Below are positions 1-5,808 of a stretch of DNA of 5,808 nt, one piece after another; within the stretch, counting starts at the first letter, position 1; the number at the start of each line of letters is the position of its first letter. A program made the translations under genes and the position numbers. This DNA is from Planctomycetaceae bacterium UBA6163 (GTDB lineage: Bacteria > Planctomycetota > Planctomycetia > Pirellulales > Pirellulaceae): NCBI GenBank assembly GCA_002428205.1, contig DIUH01000317.1, forward strand, positions 1 to 5,808, in the 5' to 3' direction. Below the pieces are notes generated by a model. That model saw only the letters and a list, made by a program, of their open reading frames with translations, was not told the origin of the DNA and made no database searches.

Positions 1-1917
1 GTCGGGACCGATACGTCGGCTGCCCCATTGGAACGGACGGTCGTAGATCGACTCGCCCGGTTTGCTGTATTCGCCATACCGTTTGGTCTCAGCGACAATG
101 GGGCGAATCATTTGCGAATGGCAGTTGTAGCAACCTTCGGCAACATAAATGTCGCGTCCAGCCAACTCCAACGGCGTGTAAGGCTTGACCGAAGCGATCG
201 TCGGAACGTTGCTGCGGATCAAGAACGTCGGAATCATCTCGAACAAGCTGGCGATGACAACGGCGGCGAGTGTCAGCACCGTAAACTTCACCGGCATTCG
301 TTCCCATTGGCGGTGCCAATCCATCCGCGCCCACACATCCAATTTCTTGCCGACTTCCAGTACCGGCGCGTCCTTCAGGTGGCTGGCCGCAACCGTTGCT
401 CGCGGTTCCACATAGGGACCCAATCGCGGTGCAGAGTAAACCGGATCCTCATACGTCTTAGGACGAGACATCCAAGTCATCAGGAAGTTGATCGCCAACA
501 TGACCATGCCGGCAAAAAAGACCGCGCCGCCAACGACTCGGAATCGCCAGTGGGGAACAATTTTTTGTACCGTCAGAATGAAGTCCGAATAGACCAAGCG
601 ACCCATTTCGTCCATTTCTCGCCACATCAAACCTTGGGTCAAACCGGCGGCATAGATCGGAACGATGTACAACAAGATACCGATGGTAGCGAGCCAGAAG
701 TGCCATGTCGCCAATCGTGTGCTCCACAGCGGCGTCTGGAACAACCGAGGCAGCAACCAGTACAACATCCCGAAGGTCATCATGCCATTCCAGCCCAATG
801 CGCCGGAGTGAACGTGAGCGATCGTCCAGTCGGTGTAGTGCGACAGCGCGTTGACGCTCTTGATACTCAGCAGTGGCCCTTCGAATGTCGCCATACCATA
901 AAACGTGATCCCGACAACAAAGAACTTCAGCACCGGATCGGTGGTCACTTTGTGCCAAGCACCGCGTAGCGTCAGCAGGCCGTTGATCATCCCGCCCCAT
1001 GACGGCATCCACAGGATCAGACTAAACAGCATCCCCATCGTGCTAGCCCATTCGGGCAGCGCGGTGAAGTGCAGGTGGTGGGGGCCAGCCCAGATGTAGA
1101 TAAACACTAAGGACCAGAAGTGCAAAATACTGAGCTTATAACTAAAGACCGGTCGTTCGGCCGCCTTGGGCAGAAAGTAATACATCAACCCTAAGAAGGG
1201 TGTCGTTAAGAAAAACGCAACGGCGTTGTGGCCATACCACCACTGCATGAACGCATCTTGGACACCCGCATAAATCGAATAACTTTTAAACAAACCGATC
1301 GGGACGACCAAGTTGTTGAAAACATGCAGGAGCGCTACGGTGACGATGGTGGCGATATAAAACCAAAGTGCCACGTACATATGACGTTCGCGCCGGGTGA
1401 CTAACGTCATCAGAAAGTTGACACCAAAGAATCCGACCCAGACGACCGCGATCGCGATATCGATCGGCCACTCCAGTTCGGCATATTCTTTACTTTGAGT
1501 GATCCCCAGCGGCAACGTGACGGCGGCAGCGACGATGATCAGTTGCCACCCCCAAAAGTGCAGCACGCCGAGCGTGTCGCTCCACATCCGGCACTTACAC
1601 AGCCGCTGGGTGCTGTAATAAATCGCGGCAAAGATCGCGTTGCCCGCGAACGCGAAAATGGCGGCGTTGGTGTGCAGCGGACGCAACCGACCAAACGTCA
1701 GCACTTCGGCGTACGGCCCGAGTTCGAAGAAAAGTTTGGGCAACACCATCAATAAGGCGACGATAATGCCGACCAACATCGCCACAACACCCCACAACAC
1801 GGTCGCCGAAGCAAACATTCGTGTAATCGAATCGTTGTATTGATAAGTCTCCAGTTCACCGATGCTCTGGTGGCTGGGTACGTCCAGCTCATTTGCCTCT
1901 TTGACGGCAGTAGCCAT
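1..1917 (-). CDS. ccoNO: cbb3-type cytochrome c oxidase, fused subunit I-subunit II (CcoN-CcoO), 3' end outside the window
   Basis: This encodes the catalytic subunit of an inner-membrane cbb3 heme-copper oxidase, which reduces O2 to water at low oxygen using electrons from c-type cytochromes, joined to the membrane-anchored cytochrome c subunit. I translated the reverse strand from ATG at 1917-1915: 639 codons without a stop. The CcoN part (about residues 1-480) is polytopic and has the expected ligands: H82 in RPLHTNAAIFAF (low-spin heme b); H230 in WWYGHNAV, H280 and H281 in IWAGPHHLHF (CuB); Y274 six residues before H280, the position of the cross-linked tyrosine of cbb3 enzymes; and H368/H370 in AHVHSGALGW (hemes b3 and b). 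The last CcoN helix is about 460-479. A linker of about 60 residues follows, then a CcoO-like anchor helix (about 543-559), KPYTPLELAGRDIY, and the heme c motif CYNCH (596-600) followed by SQMIRP. The frame is continuous through the junction, so the fusion is real in this sequence. The rest of CcoO, and any ccoP, would lie to the left of the window. The start is supported by a GGAGA site upstream. Ligand roles are taken from the known CcoN family. Confidence 0.96.
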   Translation of the reverse strand, partial: MATAVKEANELDVPSHQSIGELETYQYNDSITRMFASATVLWGVVAMLVGIIVALLMVLPKLFFELGPYAEVLTFGRLRPLHTNAAIFAFAGNAIFAAIYYSTQRLCKCRMWSDTLGVLHFWGWQLIIVAAAVTLPLGITQSKEYAELEWPIDIAIAVVWVGFFGVNFLMTLVTRRERHMYVALWFYIATIVTVALLHVFNNLVVPIGLFKSYSIYAGVQDAFMQWWYGHNAVAFFLTTPFLGLMYYFLPKAAERPVFSYKLSILHFWSLVFIYIWAGPHHLHFTALPEWASTMGMLFSLILWMPSWGGMINGLLTLRGAWHKVTTDPVLKFFVVGITFYGMATFEGPLLSIKSVNALSHYTDWTIAHVHSGALGWNGMMTFGMLYWLLPRLFQTPLWSTRLATWHFWLATIGILLYIVPIYAAGLTQGLMWREMDEMGRLVYSDFILTVQKIVPHWRFRVVGGAVFFAGMVMLAINFLMTWMSRPKTYEDPVYSAPRLGPYVEPRATVAASHLKDAPVLEVGKKLDVWARMDWHRQWERMPVKFTVLTLAAVVIASLFEMIPTFLIRSNVPTIASVKPYTPLELAGRDIYVAEGCYNCHSQMIRPIVAETKRYGEYSKPGESIYDRPFQWGSRRIGPD

Positions 1918-1926
1918 CTGTATCGA

Positions 1927-1931
1927 TCTCC
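1927..1931 (-). promoter_or_regulatory. Shine-Dalgarno site of ccoNO
   Basis: On the minus strand GGAGA lies 9 bases before the ATG at 1917. The spacing is normal and fixes the start: no other in-frame start with such a site occurs between this ATG and the upstream in-frame stop near 2000. Confidence 0.7.
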
Positions 1932-2045
1932 GAAAAAATGCGTATGTCGGAGGAGTTCCACCGAGGAATCTCGGACGCTTCTCCCCTAGCCGATTGATCC
2001 TACACCATCATCGACATTCTGTGATCAGCAACGGGCAGCGGTATC

Positions 2046-2152
2046 TTGACGCAGGCATGCACATTGACCTGTTTGACGCTGCCAACGGGTATCTCCGATT
2101 GATGTCGCCCGCCACTGGGAACGTTCTAAAAAATTAAAGCCTGAGCGTCAAA
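2046..2152. repeat. recurring TTGACGC motif, partly an inverted repeat, upstream of ccoNO
   Basis: TTGACGC occurs on the plus strand at 2046-2052 and, as TTTGACGC, at 2072-2079. The exact inverse GCGTCAAA is at 2145-2152, and a shorter TTGAC is at 2064-2068. The 8-base inverted pair (2072-2079 and 2145-2152) is perfect, with 65 bases between the arms. The inverse copy overlaps the -35 box of the possible ccoNO promoter. This could be a set of operator half-sites or coincidence; no known regulator is recognised. Confidence 0.3.
2123..2151 (-). promoter_or_regulatory. possible sigma70-type promoter for ccoNO
   Basis: Read on the minus strand, TTGACG (2151-2146) and TAGAAC (2128-2123) are separated by 17 bases, with an A/T-rich stretch just upstream of the -10 element. 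The -35 box matches 5 of 6 consensus bases and the -10 box 4 of 6. It would give a leader of about 200 bases before ccoNO. Planctomycete promoters are poorly defined and such matches occur by chance, so this is only a candidate. Confidence 0.25.
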
Positions 2153-2324
2153 CCATAATCATTAGAGACGAGTGTCGCTTGCCGCGATGAGACACGCCAG
2201 CGAGTTTTCGGCGAGCAGCACTTGTGACCAGTAGCCATCAGCCAGCGTAGCGATCAGCGGTTACAGTGCTTCTTTTCATCGTGCGAATTTGCGAAAGGCA
2301 CTTAGCATTCAACCAGATTGGTGG

Positions 2325-2342
2325 GTCGGCAAAATGCCCGAC
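2325..2342. other. small hairpin
   Basis: GTCGGC (2325-2330) pairs with GCC-CGAC (2336-2342) around an AAAAT loop, with one bulged C. No T-run follows, so it does not look like an intrinsic terminator. Confidence 0.4.
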
Positions 2343-2364
2343 AGGCTCGTTGTCTCTGCACACA

Positions 2365-2438
2365 CGGTTCCCCCAGGCTGGCGAATCCACTCTCCGCGTA
2401 TTAGACGAAACCTGGGGCGCGAGCGCAGACGGGAACCG
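2365..2438. other. nested inverted repeat
   Basis: The arm CGGTTCCC (2365-2372) is the exact complement of GGGAACCG (2431-2438). Overlapping it, CCCCAGG (2371-2377) is the exact complement of CCTGGGG (2411-2417), so two mutually competing stems are possible. A further small stem, GCG/CGC (2417-2426), sits between the right arms. The arrangement suits a folded transcript or an alternating structure, but no known RNA family is recognised. Confidence 0.45.
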
Positions 2439-2510
2439 GCCTGGCGCAACCGGATTGCAACCCGCTCACTCAATGCAAATCGATCTGTTTTTCCCTTCCA
2501 CAACAACCAA

Positions 2511-2577
2511 GACACCTAACCAGCGGAAGCCGCAGCGGTCTGCCACCGACCTGGCGGCTACCGACCTGACACCTAAC
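2511..2577. repeat. short direct repeats GACACCTAAC and ACCGACCTG
   Basis: GACACCTAAC occurs at 2511-2520 and again at 2568-2577, 57 bases apart. Between them ACCGACCTG occurs at 2545-2553 and 2560-2568 (period 15), and CAGCGG at 2521-2526 and 2533-2538. A GCGG-AAG-CCGC mini-hairpin lies at 2523-2533. The 10-base copies flank the block and could mark the edges of a duplicated or inserted unit. Confidence 0.45.
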
Positions 2578-2612
2578 ATTAGCGGGTAAGCATTGGACCG
2601 CGAATCGGTAAT

Positions 2613-2636
2613 CCCCCAAGGGGGGACATGGCCCCC
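2613..2636. other. alternating C5/G6/C5 stem
   Basis: CCCCC (2613-2617), AA, GGGGGG (2620-2625), ACATGG and CCCCC (2632-2636) follow one another. The central G-run can pair with only one C-run at a time; the right-hand pairing leaves a 6-base loop, while the left one would have only a 2-base spacer and is disfavoured. No T-run follows on either strand. Confidence 0.4.
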
Positions 2637-2669
2637 AATCACCCAGCCCTTGGCCCTAGTGGGATCTAC

Positions 2670-2695
2670 TTGGGAACGATCTCTAGTTCCCCCAA
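2670..2695. other. hairpin TTGGGAAC / GTTCCCCCAA
   Basis: GGGAAC (2672-2677) pairs exactly with GTTCCC (2686-2691) around an 8-base loop. The stem can be extended by TT/AA past a two-C bulge. Not followed by a T-run, so it is unlikely to be a simple terminator. Confidence 0.45.
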
Positions 2696-2803
2696 AGGAA
2701 CCTCTTGGCATTTCGGGAGTGTGGCAGCATTTTGCCGGTTGCGGGCTTTGCCTGGACCACATTCGTCTTGCAACTATTGGCTCTTAAATCGTATCCACGG
2801 GTT

Positions 2804-2837
2804 ATAGCCGGCGGTTGGATTTCGGCGGAGCCGCTAT
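2804..2837. other. bulged hairpin upstream of the lipoprotein gene
   Basis: ATAGC-C-GGC (2804-2812) pairs with GCCGCTAT (2830-2837), 8 base pairs with one bulged C and a 17-base loop. It lies about 50 bases before the first possible start of the downstream gene, so it would be in the leader if transcription starts upstream of it. Confidence 0.35.
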
Positions 2838-2886
2838 CGTTCCGCACCGCTGGCGTCGGAATTGTTTCTTTTGACGGCTAAAGACA

Positions 2887-4740
2887 GTGACAAAACCTGC
2901 CAAGCTCACGCGATTTCACCGCACGATTTCCGAAACGACCCGCGTGTTCGATTGCTCTACCAATCACGACACAGTGGCGTCCAATCGCCTACAGCGACGT
3001 GCTTTTGTCACTCTACTAATCACCGCAACGCTAAGCGGCGGGTTGGTTTCCACGGGCTGCAACGTGATGAATCCGTGGAAGGACAAGGAAGACACCAACT
3101 CGAATCTCGACAAATTACTCAAAGTTCCTGACATGCCCGACTTGGTTCGCCAAGCCGTAGTGCCTCATGGGTTGACATTCGTTTCGGTCGAAGGTGTGGC
3201 AGCAATCAATCGCTTGGCGGGTACCGGTGGCAGCGTACCACCGTCGGGGCTGCGCGACGAATTGATCGACGAGATGAAGAAGCACGAGGTGCCGGACCCG
3301 AACCAGTTTTTAGAACTGCCCGAGACCGCACTGGTGCGCGTCCAGGCAATTATTCCGCCGGGGGTGCGACGCGGCGACCCGATCGATCTGCGAATCATCA
3401 GCCCGCCCCAAACCAGTGCCACCGACTTGCACGGCGGCTGGTTAATGGACACACGTTTGCGCCAGCAACAAACCTTGTCGGGCATGGTGCGTCGCAGCGA
3501 CGTGCTGGTCGTTGGTACCGGACAAGTTTTCACGCGTGCCGATTCCGAAGGCGGCGAGGACATGAGCCTGAAGATCGAGGGTGTGGTGCTAGCCGGTGGC
3601 CGGATTCAACAAGATCGAAAATTGGGACTGGTAATCCGCCCCGAATACCAGCACGTCAAACTTTCAGCCAAATTGGCTGAAGCGATCAATCAACGGTTTT
3701 ACTATTTCGACGGGGCGACCCGCGGTGGAATTGCCACCGCTCGTGAAGATGACTTTATTGAAATCGGAGTTCATCCCCGCTATCGACGCAACATTCACCG
3801 GATGATGGCAGTGATCGGAAATGTAGTCGCGGCCGGACTTGCCACTGATACTCAACATCGGTTGATCGATCTGGGCAAGAAGATGAGCGAACCGACTACA
3901 GCGGCCGATGCTGCGATGCAGCTCGAGGCGCTGGGCGAACCGGCGGTCCCAACGCTGCTGGAGGCGTTAAAAAACCCTGATGCAGAGATCCGTTTTTACG
4001 CTGCCGAAGCGCTGGCCTATCTGGATCGCAACGAAGCGATTGAACCGCTTGAGCGTGCCGCAGCAGACCAAGCCGCGTTTCGCCATTCATCGCTGATCGC
4101 TTTGGAAGCAATGGATGGCCGAGCGTCGCTTGATGCATTGCAACGCCTTACAAATCAGATAAGTATTGAAACACGCTATGGTGCCCTTCGATCGATCCGA
4201 CGCCGCCCCGATGGCCAAGTTGTTATGCGACCGGTGAAAATGGGCAGCGTCGATTTCTATAACATCGCATCAGAAGGGCCAGCGTTTATTGCGGTTTCGA
4301 CCGCCGATCGTCCAGAAATCGCCTGCTTTGGCGAAGACGCACCAATTCAAATAGCAGACTTCTTAATGGGGCCCGGCGGTTTGATCGTCCGCCCCGAAAA
4401 AGACGACCCGACCAAAATTCGCGTCAGCCGCTTTCGTCCCGGCCACGAAGATAAGCGTGCGATCGTGCCGGCAACGGTCAGCGGTTTGATTGCTGGCGTC
4501 GGGCTGACCGGTGGCGATTACGGCGCATGCGTCTCGCTGCTCAGAGCCGCCAAGTCAAGCCAGTTCATTACCTGCGGCTTGGCGATCGACCCGCTGCCCA
4601 AAGCGATGCGAACTTATTATCGCGACGACAAGCTTGCGCCAAGCGATCCTGCCGAACTGCCGCCCAACAACTTTACCCCGGCGGAACCTGTCGAGCCGGA
4701 GTCGCCGTGGTGGGCGTGGTGGAAACGCGCCAATGCCTAA
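2887..4740 (+). CDS. predicted lipoprotein with FlgI (P-ring)-like region and HEAT-like repeats
   Basis: The 617-codon frame begins at GTG 2887. N-terminal features favour a later start at GTG 2974, which gives 588 residues: positively charged RLQRR, then the hydrophobic stretch AFVTLLITATLSGGL, then a lipobox-like VSTGC with C58 (long numbering). This suggests export and lipid attachment at C58. Neither start has a clear Shine-Dalgarno site. Residues about 80-315 resemble FlgI, the flagellar P-ring protein: GLTFVSVEGVAAINRLAGTG recalls its 'GLVVGLNGTG' region, followed by VQAIIPPGVRRGDPIDLRI and later LAEAINQRF. Residues about 336-425 look like HEAT-type helical repeats (ALGEPAVPTLLEALKNPDAE, then IRFYAAEALAYLDRNEA). 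Residues about 440-590 form a domain I do not recognise; the end is rich in Pro, Glu and Trp. The protein is much longer than typical FlgI (about 350-370 residues), and no flagellar gene lies nearby, so a P-ring role is doubtful. A ring- or envelope-associated scaffold is possible. Seen: motifs and layout. Inferred: the function. Confidence 0.85.
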   Translation: MTKPAKLTRFHRTISETTRVFDCSTNHDTVASNRLQRRAFVTLLITATLSGGLVSTGCNVMNPWKDKEDTNSNLDKLLKVPDMPDLVRQAVVPHGLTFVSVEGVAAINRLAGTGGSVPPSGLRDELIDEMKKHEVPDPNQFLELPETALVRVQAIIPPGVRRGDPIDLRIISPPQTSATDLHGGWLMDTRLRQQQTLSGMVRRSDVLVVGTGQVFTRADSEGGEDMSLKIEGVVLAGGRIQQDRKLGLVIRPEYQHVKLSAKLAEAINQRFYYFDGATRGGIATAREDDFIEIGVHPRYRRNIHRMMAVIGNVVAAGLATDTQHRLIDLGKKMSEPTTAADAAMQLEALGEPAVPTLLEALKNPDAEIRFYAAEALAYLDRNEAIEPLERAAADQAAFRHSSLIALEAMDGRASLDALQRLTNQISIETRYGALRSIRRRPDGQVVMRPVKMGSVDFYNIASEGPAFIAVSTADRPEIACFGEDAPIQIADFLMGPGGLIVRPEKDDPTKIRVSRFRPGHEDKRAIVPATVSGLIAGVGLTGGDYGACVSLLRAAKSSQFITCGLAIDPLPKAMRTYYRDDKLAPSDPAELPPNNFTPAEPVEPESPWWAWWKRANA

Positions 4741-4840
4741 AGCTTGAACCGAAGCATTGTCGCACTGGCGCGGCTAAGCGATTATCTTGGGTGAACTTTG
4801 CCAAAAGTTCCTACCAGTGATTTTCAACTTGTCCATCGCC

Positions 4841-4844
4841 GGAG
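4841..4844 (+). promoter_or_regulatory. Shine-Dalgarno site of the NHL-repeat gene
   Basis: GGAG lies 11 bases before the ATG at 4856. It supports that start, which is also the one placing a signal peptide at the N-terminus. The 115-base gap to the preceding gene shows no clear terminator. Confidence 0.5.
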
Positions 4845-4855
4845 CCTGTCCCACC

Positions 4856-5808
4856 ATGCGTTTGTTCTCACATCGTTTTTCAACCTTGCTTTTGCTGGCC
4901 TCAGTCATCGCAAGCGCCACAGCCATCGGTGCGGCCGAAGTCGAAGTCCTAATCGGCCCGCCCGAACCGGTGCCTCCCAGTTCAGCCAAAAGCGTTTTGG
5001 TCGAACCGTTTGCGATGGAGTTCGATGCCCAAGGGACGATGGTGATCGTCGAGTATACCGGTGGTCGAGTGCTGACTTGGTCCGAAGGCACCGGATTGCA
5101 GCATGTCGCTGGCGGCCCCGAACAAGGCTATATCGACGGCAAGGCGATGGATGCGCGGTTCAACAAGTTGCACAATTTGGTGATCCTGCCGAGCGGGAAA
5201 ATCATTTTGTCAGAGCATTTGAATCACACGATTCGTCAATACGATCCGCTGGAAAAGACGATTTCGACCTTTTCGGGTAACGGGAAACAGGGGCCAGCCG
5301 CACCCAAGGTTTCCGTTGATGTGGCGACTTTCAATCAGCCCATTTGCGTGATGGCTTCGCCGGGATATACCTCGCTGCTGGTCGCCGACATCGGCAACCA
5401 TGTCATTCGCCGGATCGACCTCGCCAGTGGCTTGGTCACCATCGTCGCCGGTAACGGAAAACGCGGTACGCCCGTCGATGGTGCACTGGCGAGCGAATCG
5501 CCGTTGGTCGATCCCCGTGGCGCGATCGAAAACGCCGAAGGCGAGATGTATGTAATCTCGCGCGGCGGCCACATGCTATGGAAGATCGATCGCGAAGGCA
5601 AAATCGTTCGCGTGGCCGGAAATGGTAAAGCGGGATTGGTCGACGGCGGGGTCAATGATTCGCAACTCAATGGCCCCAAGCACCTCTGCTTTGGCCCATC
5701 AGGCGAGATTTATTTGGCCGATGACGTCAACGATGCAGTGCGAAAGTTTGATCCCAAAACCGGTCTGTTATCGACGGTCGATTTAGGTGAATACAAAATC
5801 AAGCGACC
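4856..5808 (+). CDS. exported NHL-repeat beta-propeller protein, 3' end outside the window
   Basis: I translated 317 codons from ATG 4856 with no stop before the right edge. Residues 1-27 form a Sec-type signal peptide: basic start MRLFSHR, hydrophobic TLLLLASVIAS, and possible cleavage after ATA (23) or GAA (27). The mature part consists of repeated blades of about 45-60 residues, each with a 'G.(I/M).(V/L)(A/S)(D/E)...N..(I/V)R..D' core and an 'AGNG'-like end: about 48-87, 98-142, 156-201, 216-257 and 268-308. Clear examples are LLVADIGNHVIRRID (174-188) with TIVAGNG, and IYLADDVNDAVRKFD (285-299). This is the NHL pattern. NHL propellers bind proteins or ligands, and some carry enzymatic activity; no catalytic signature is visible, so no reaction is assigned. 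Exported NHL proteins are frequent in planctomycetes. The gene follows the FlgI-like lipoprotein gene by 115 bases in the same direction and may be co-transcribed. Missing C-terminal blades or further domains cannot be judged. Confidence 0.9.
   Translation, partial: MRLFSHRFSTLLLLASVIASATAIGAAEVEVLIGPPEPVPPSSAKSVLVEPFAMEFDAQGTMVIVEYTGGRVLTWSEGTGLQHVAGGPEQGYIDGKAMDARFNKLHNLVILPSGKIILSEHLNHTIRQYDPLEKTISTFSGNGKQGPAAPKVSVDVATFNQPICVMASPGYTSLLVADIGNHVIRRIDLASGLVTIVAGNGKRGTPVDGALASESPLVDPRGAIENAEGEMYVISRGGHMLWKIDREGKIVRVAGNGKAGLVDGGVNDSQLNGPKHLCFGPSGEIYLADDVNDAVRKFDPKTGLLSTVDLGEYKIKR

Larger units (their letters stand above)
2289..2790. repeat. possible dispersed repeat element or structured RNA segment
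   Basis: This stretch combines several stem-forming sequences with short direct repeats and has frames open on both strands: plus 2289-2519 (76 codons, GTG start) and minus 2515-2309 (68 codons) lie almost exactly opposite each other. Such mirrored short frames are typical of conserved non-coding repeats in which stops are rare on both strands. Rhodopirellula genomes were annotated with many short hypothetical proteins from similar regions (families such as DUF1589). I think the 68-residue minus-strand product resembles these, but that is memory and could not be checked. Boundaries are approximate, and no terminal inverted repeats or target-site duplications were identified. Confidence 0.35.
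1918..2886. other. divergent intergenic region without a convincing protein gene
   Basis: About 970 bases separate the minus-strand ccoNO from the plus-strand lipoprotein gene. The left part (1918-2160) holds the ccoNO ribosome-binding site, a candidate promoter and the TTGACGC motifs. A middle part (2161-2265) shows only a weak GTGTC/GACAC inverted pair (2172-2176 and 2191-2195). The right part (about 2266-2840) is rich in hairpins and direct repeats and is described separately. Short frames of 60-110 codons are open on both strands here, but none has a recognised domain or a good ribosome-binding site, and they overlap one another. No FNR-type TTGAT-N4-ATCAA box was seen near ccoNO. No strong promoter for the lipoprotein gene was identified. 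Confidence 0.7.

Noticed and set aside
28..969. A 313-codon plus-strand open frame
   Set aside because: It lies entirely antisense to ccoNO, whose minus-strand translation carries all expected heme and copper ligands. The plus-strand product is Arg/His/Gln-rich with no recognisable domain.
458..1012. A 184-codon minus-strand open frame
   Set aside because: It is an out-of-frame shadow of ccoNO on the same strand, and its product is an unlikely Arg/Asp/His-rich sequence.
1994..2011. FNR-like TTGAT...ATCAT upstream of ccoNO
   Set aside because: The half-sites are 8 bases apart rather than the 4 required, and the second one does not match ATCAA.
2266..2589. Short plus-strand frames (2266-2589, 2289-2519) as protein genes
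   Set aside because: They overlap each other and minus-strand frames, lack a Shine-Dalgarno site and have no domain. The region is better explained as a structured repeat.
2613..2695. Intrinsic terminators in the intergenic hairpins
   Set aside because: None of the stems is followed by a T-run on either strand.
2466..2762. A 98-codon minus-strand frame
   Set aside because: It runs through the C/G-run and hairpin sequences and has no recognisable domain or ribosome-binding site.
3165..3563. A 132-codon minus-strand frame
   Set aside because: It is antisense to the FlgI-like region of the lipoprotein gene, which has the convincing motifs.
4798..5280. A 160-codon plus-strand frame
   Set aside because: It is an alternative frame of the NHL gene; the frame from 4856 has a signal peptide and regular NHL blades, while this one is Arg/His-rich and lacks motifs.
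5210..5679. Minus-strand frames of 114 and 120 codons
   Set aside because: Both are antisense to the NHL-repeat gene and have no recognisable domain.

Overview
The window looks like a piece of a planctomycete chromosome, most likely from the Rhodopirellula/Pirellulaceae group. The grounds are a cbb3 oxidase subunit I joined in frame to subunit II, a large lipoprotein combining a FlgI-like region with HEAT-type repeats, an NHL-repeat secreted protein, moderate GC, and a long, structure-rich intergenic region with short overlapping open frames on both strands. This placement is inferred from gene content and style, because there is no rRNA or other marker in the window.

Layout. Positions 1917 down to 1 (minus strand) hold the first 639 codons of a CcoN-CcoO fusion, the catalytic core of a high-affinity cbb3-type cytochrome c oxidase. 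The gene runs off the left edge just after the CcoO heme-binding motif. Positions 1918-2886 form a divergent intergenic region of about 970 bases. Its ccoNO-proximal part carries a Shine-Dalgarno site, a possible promoter and a recurring TTGACGC motif. Its distal part (about 2266-2840) is dense in hairpins and short direct repeats and may be a dispersed repeat element or a structured RNA. Positions 2887-4740 (plus strand) encode a predicted lipoprotein with a FlgI (flagellar P-ring)-like region, a HEAT-like segment and an unrecognised C-terminal domain. Positions 4856-5808 (plus strand) hold the first 317 codons of an exported NHL-repeat beta-propeller protein that runs off the right edge.

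How the genes relate. The oxidase is an inner-membrane respiratory enzyme transcribed away from the other two. The FlgI-like lipoprotein and the NHL protein are co-directional, 115 bases apart and both predicted to be exported, so they could be co-transcribed, but no functional link is visible. No tRNA, rRNA, CRISPR array, recognisable transposase or prophage gene was found. The most unusual items are the FlgI-HEAT lipoprotein without any flagellar neighbour and the structured intergenic segment.
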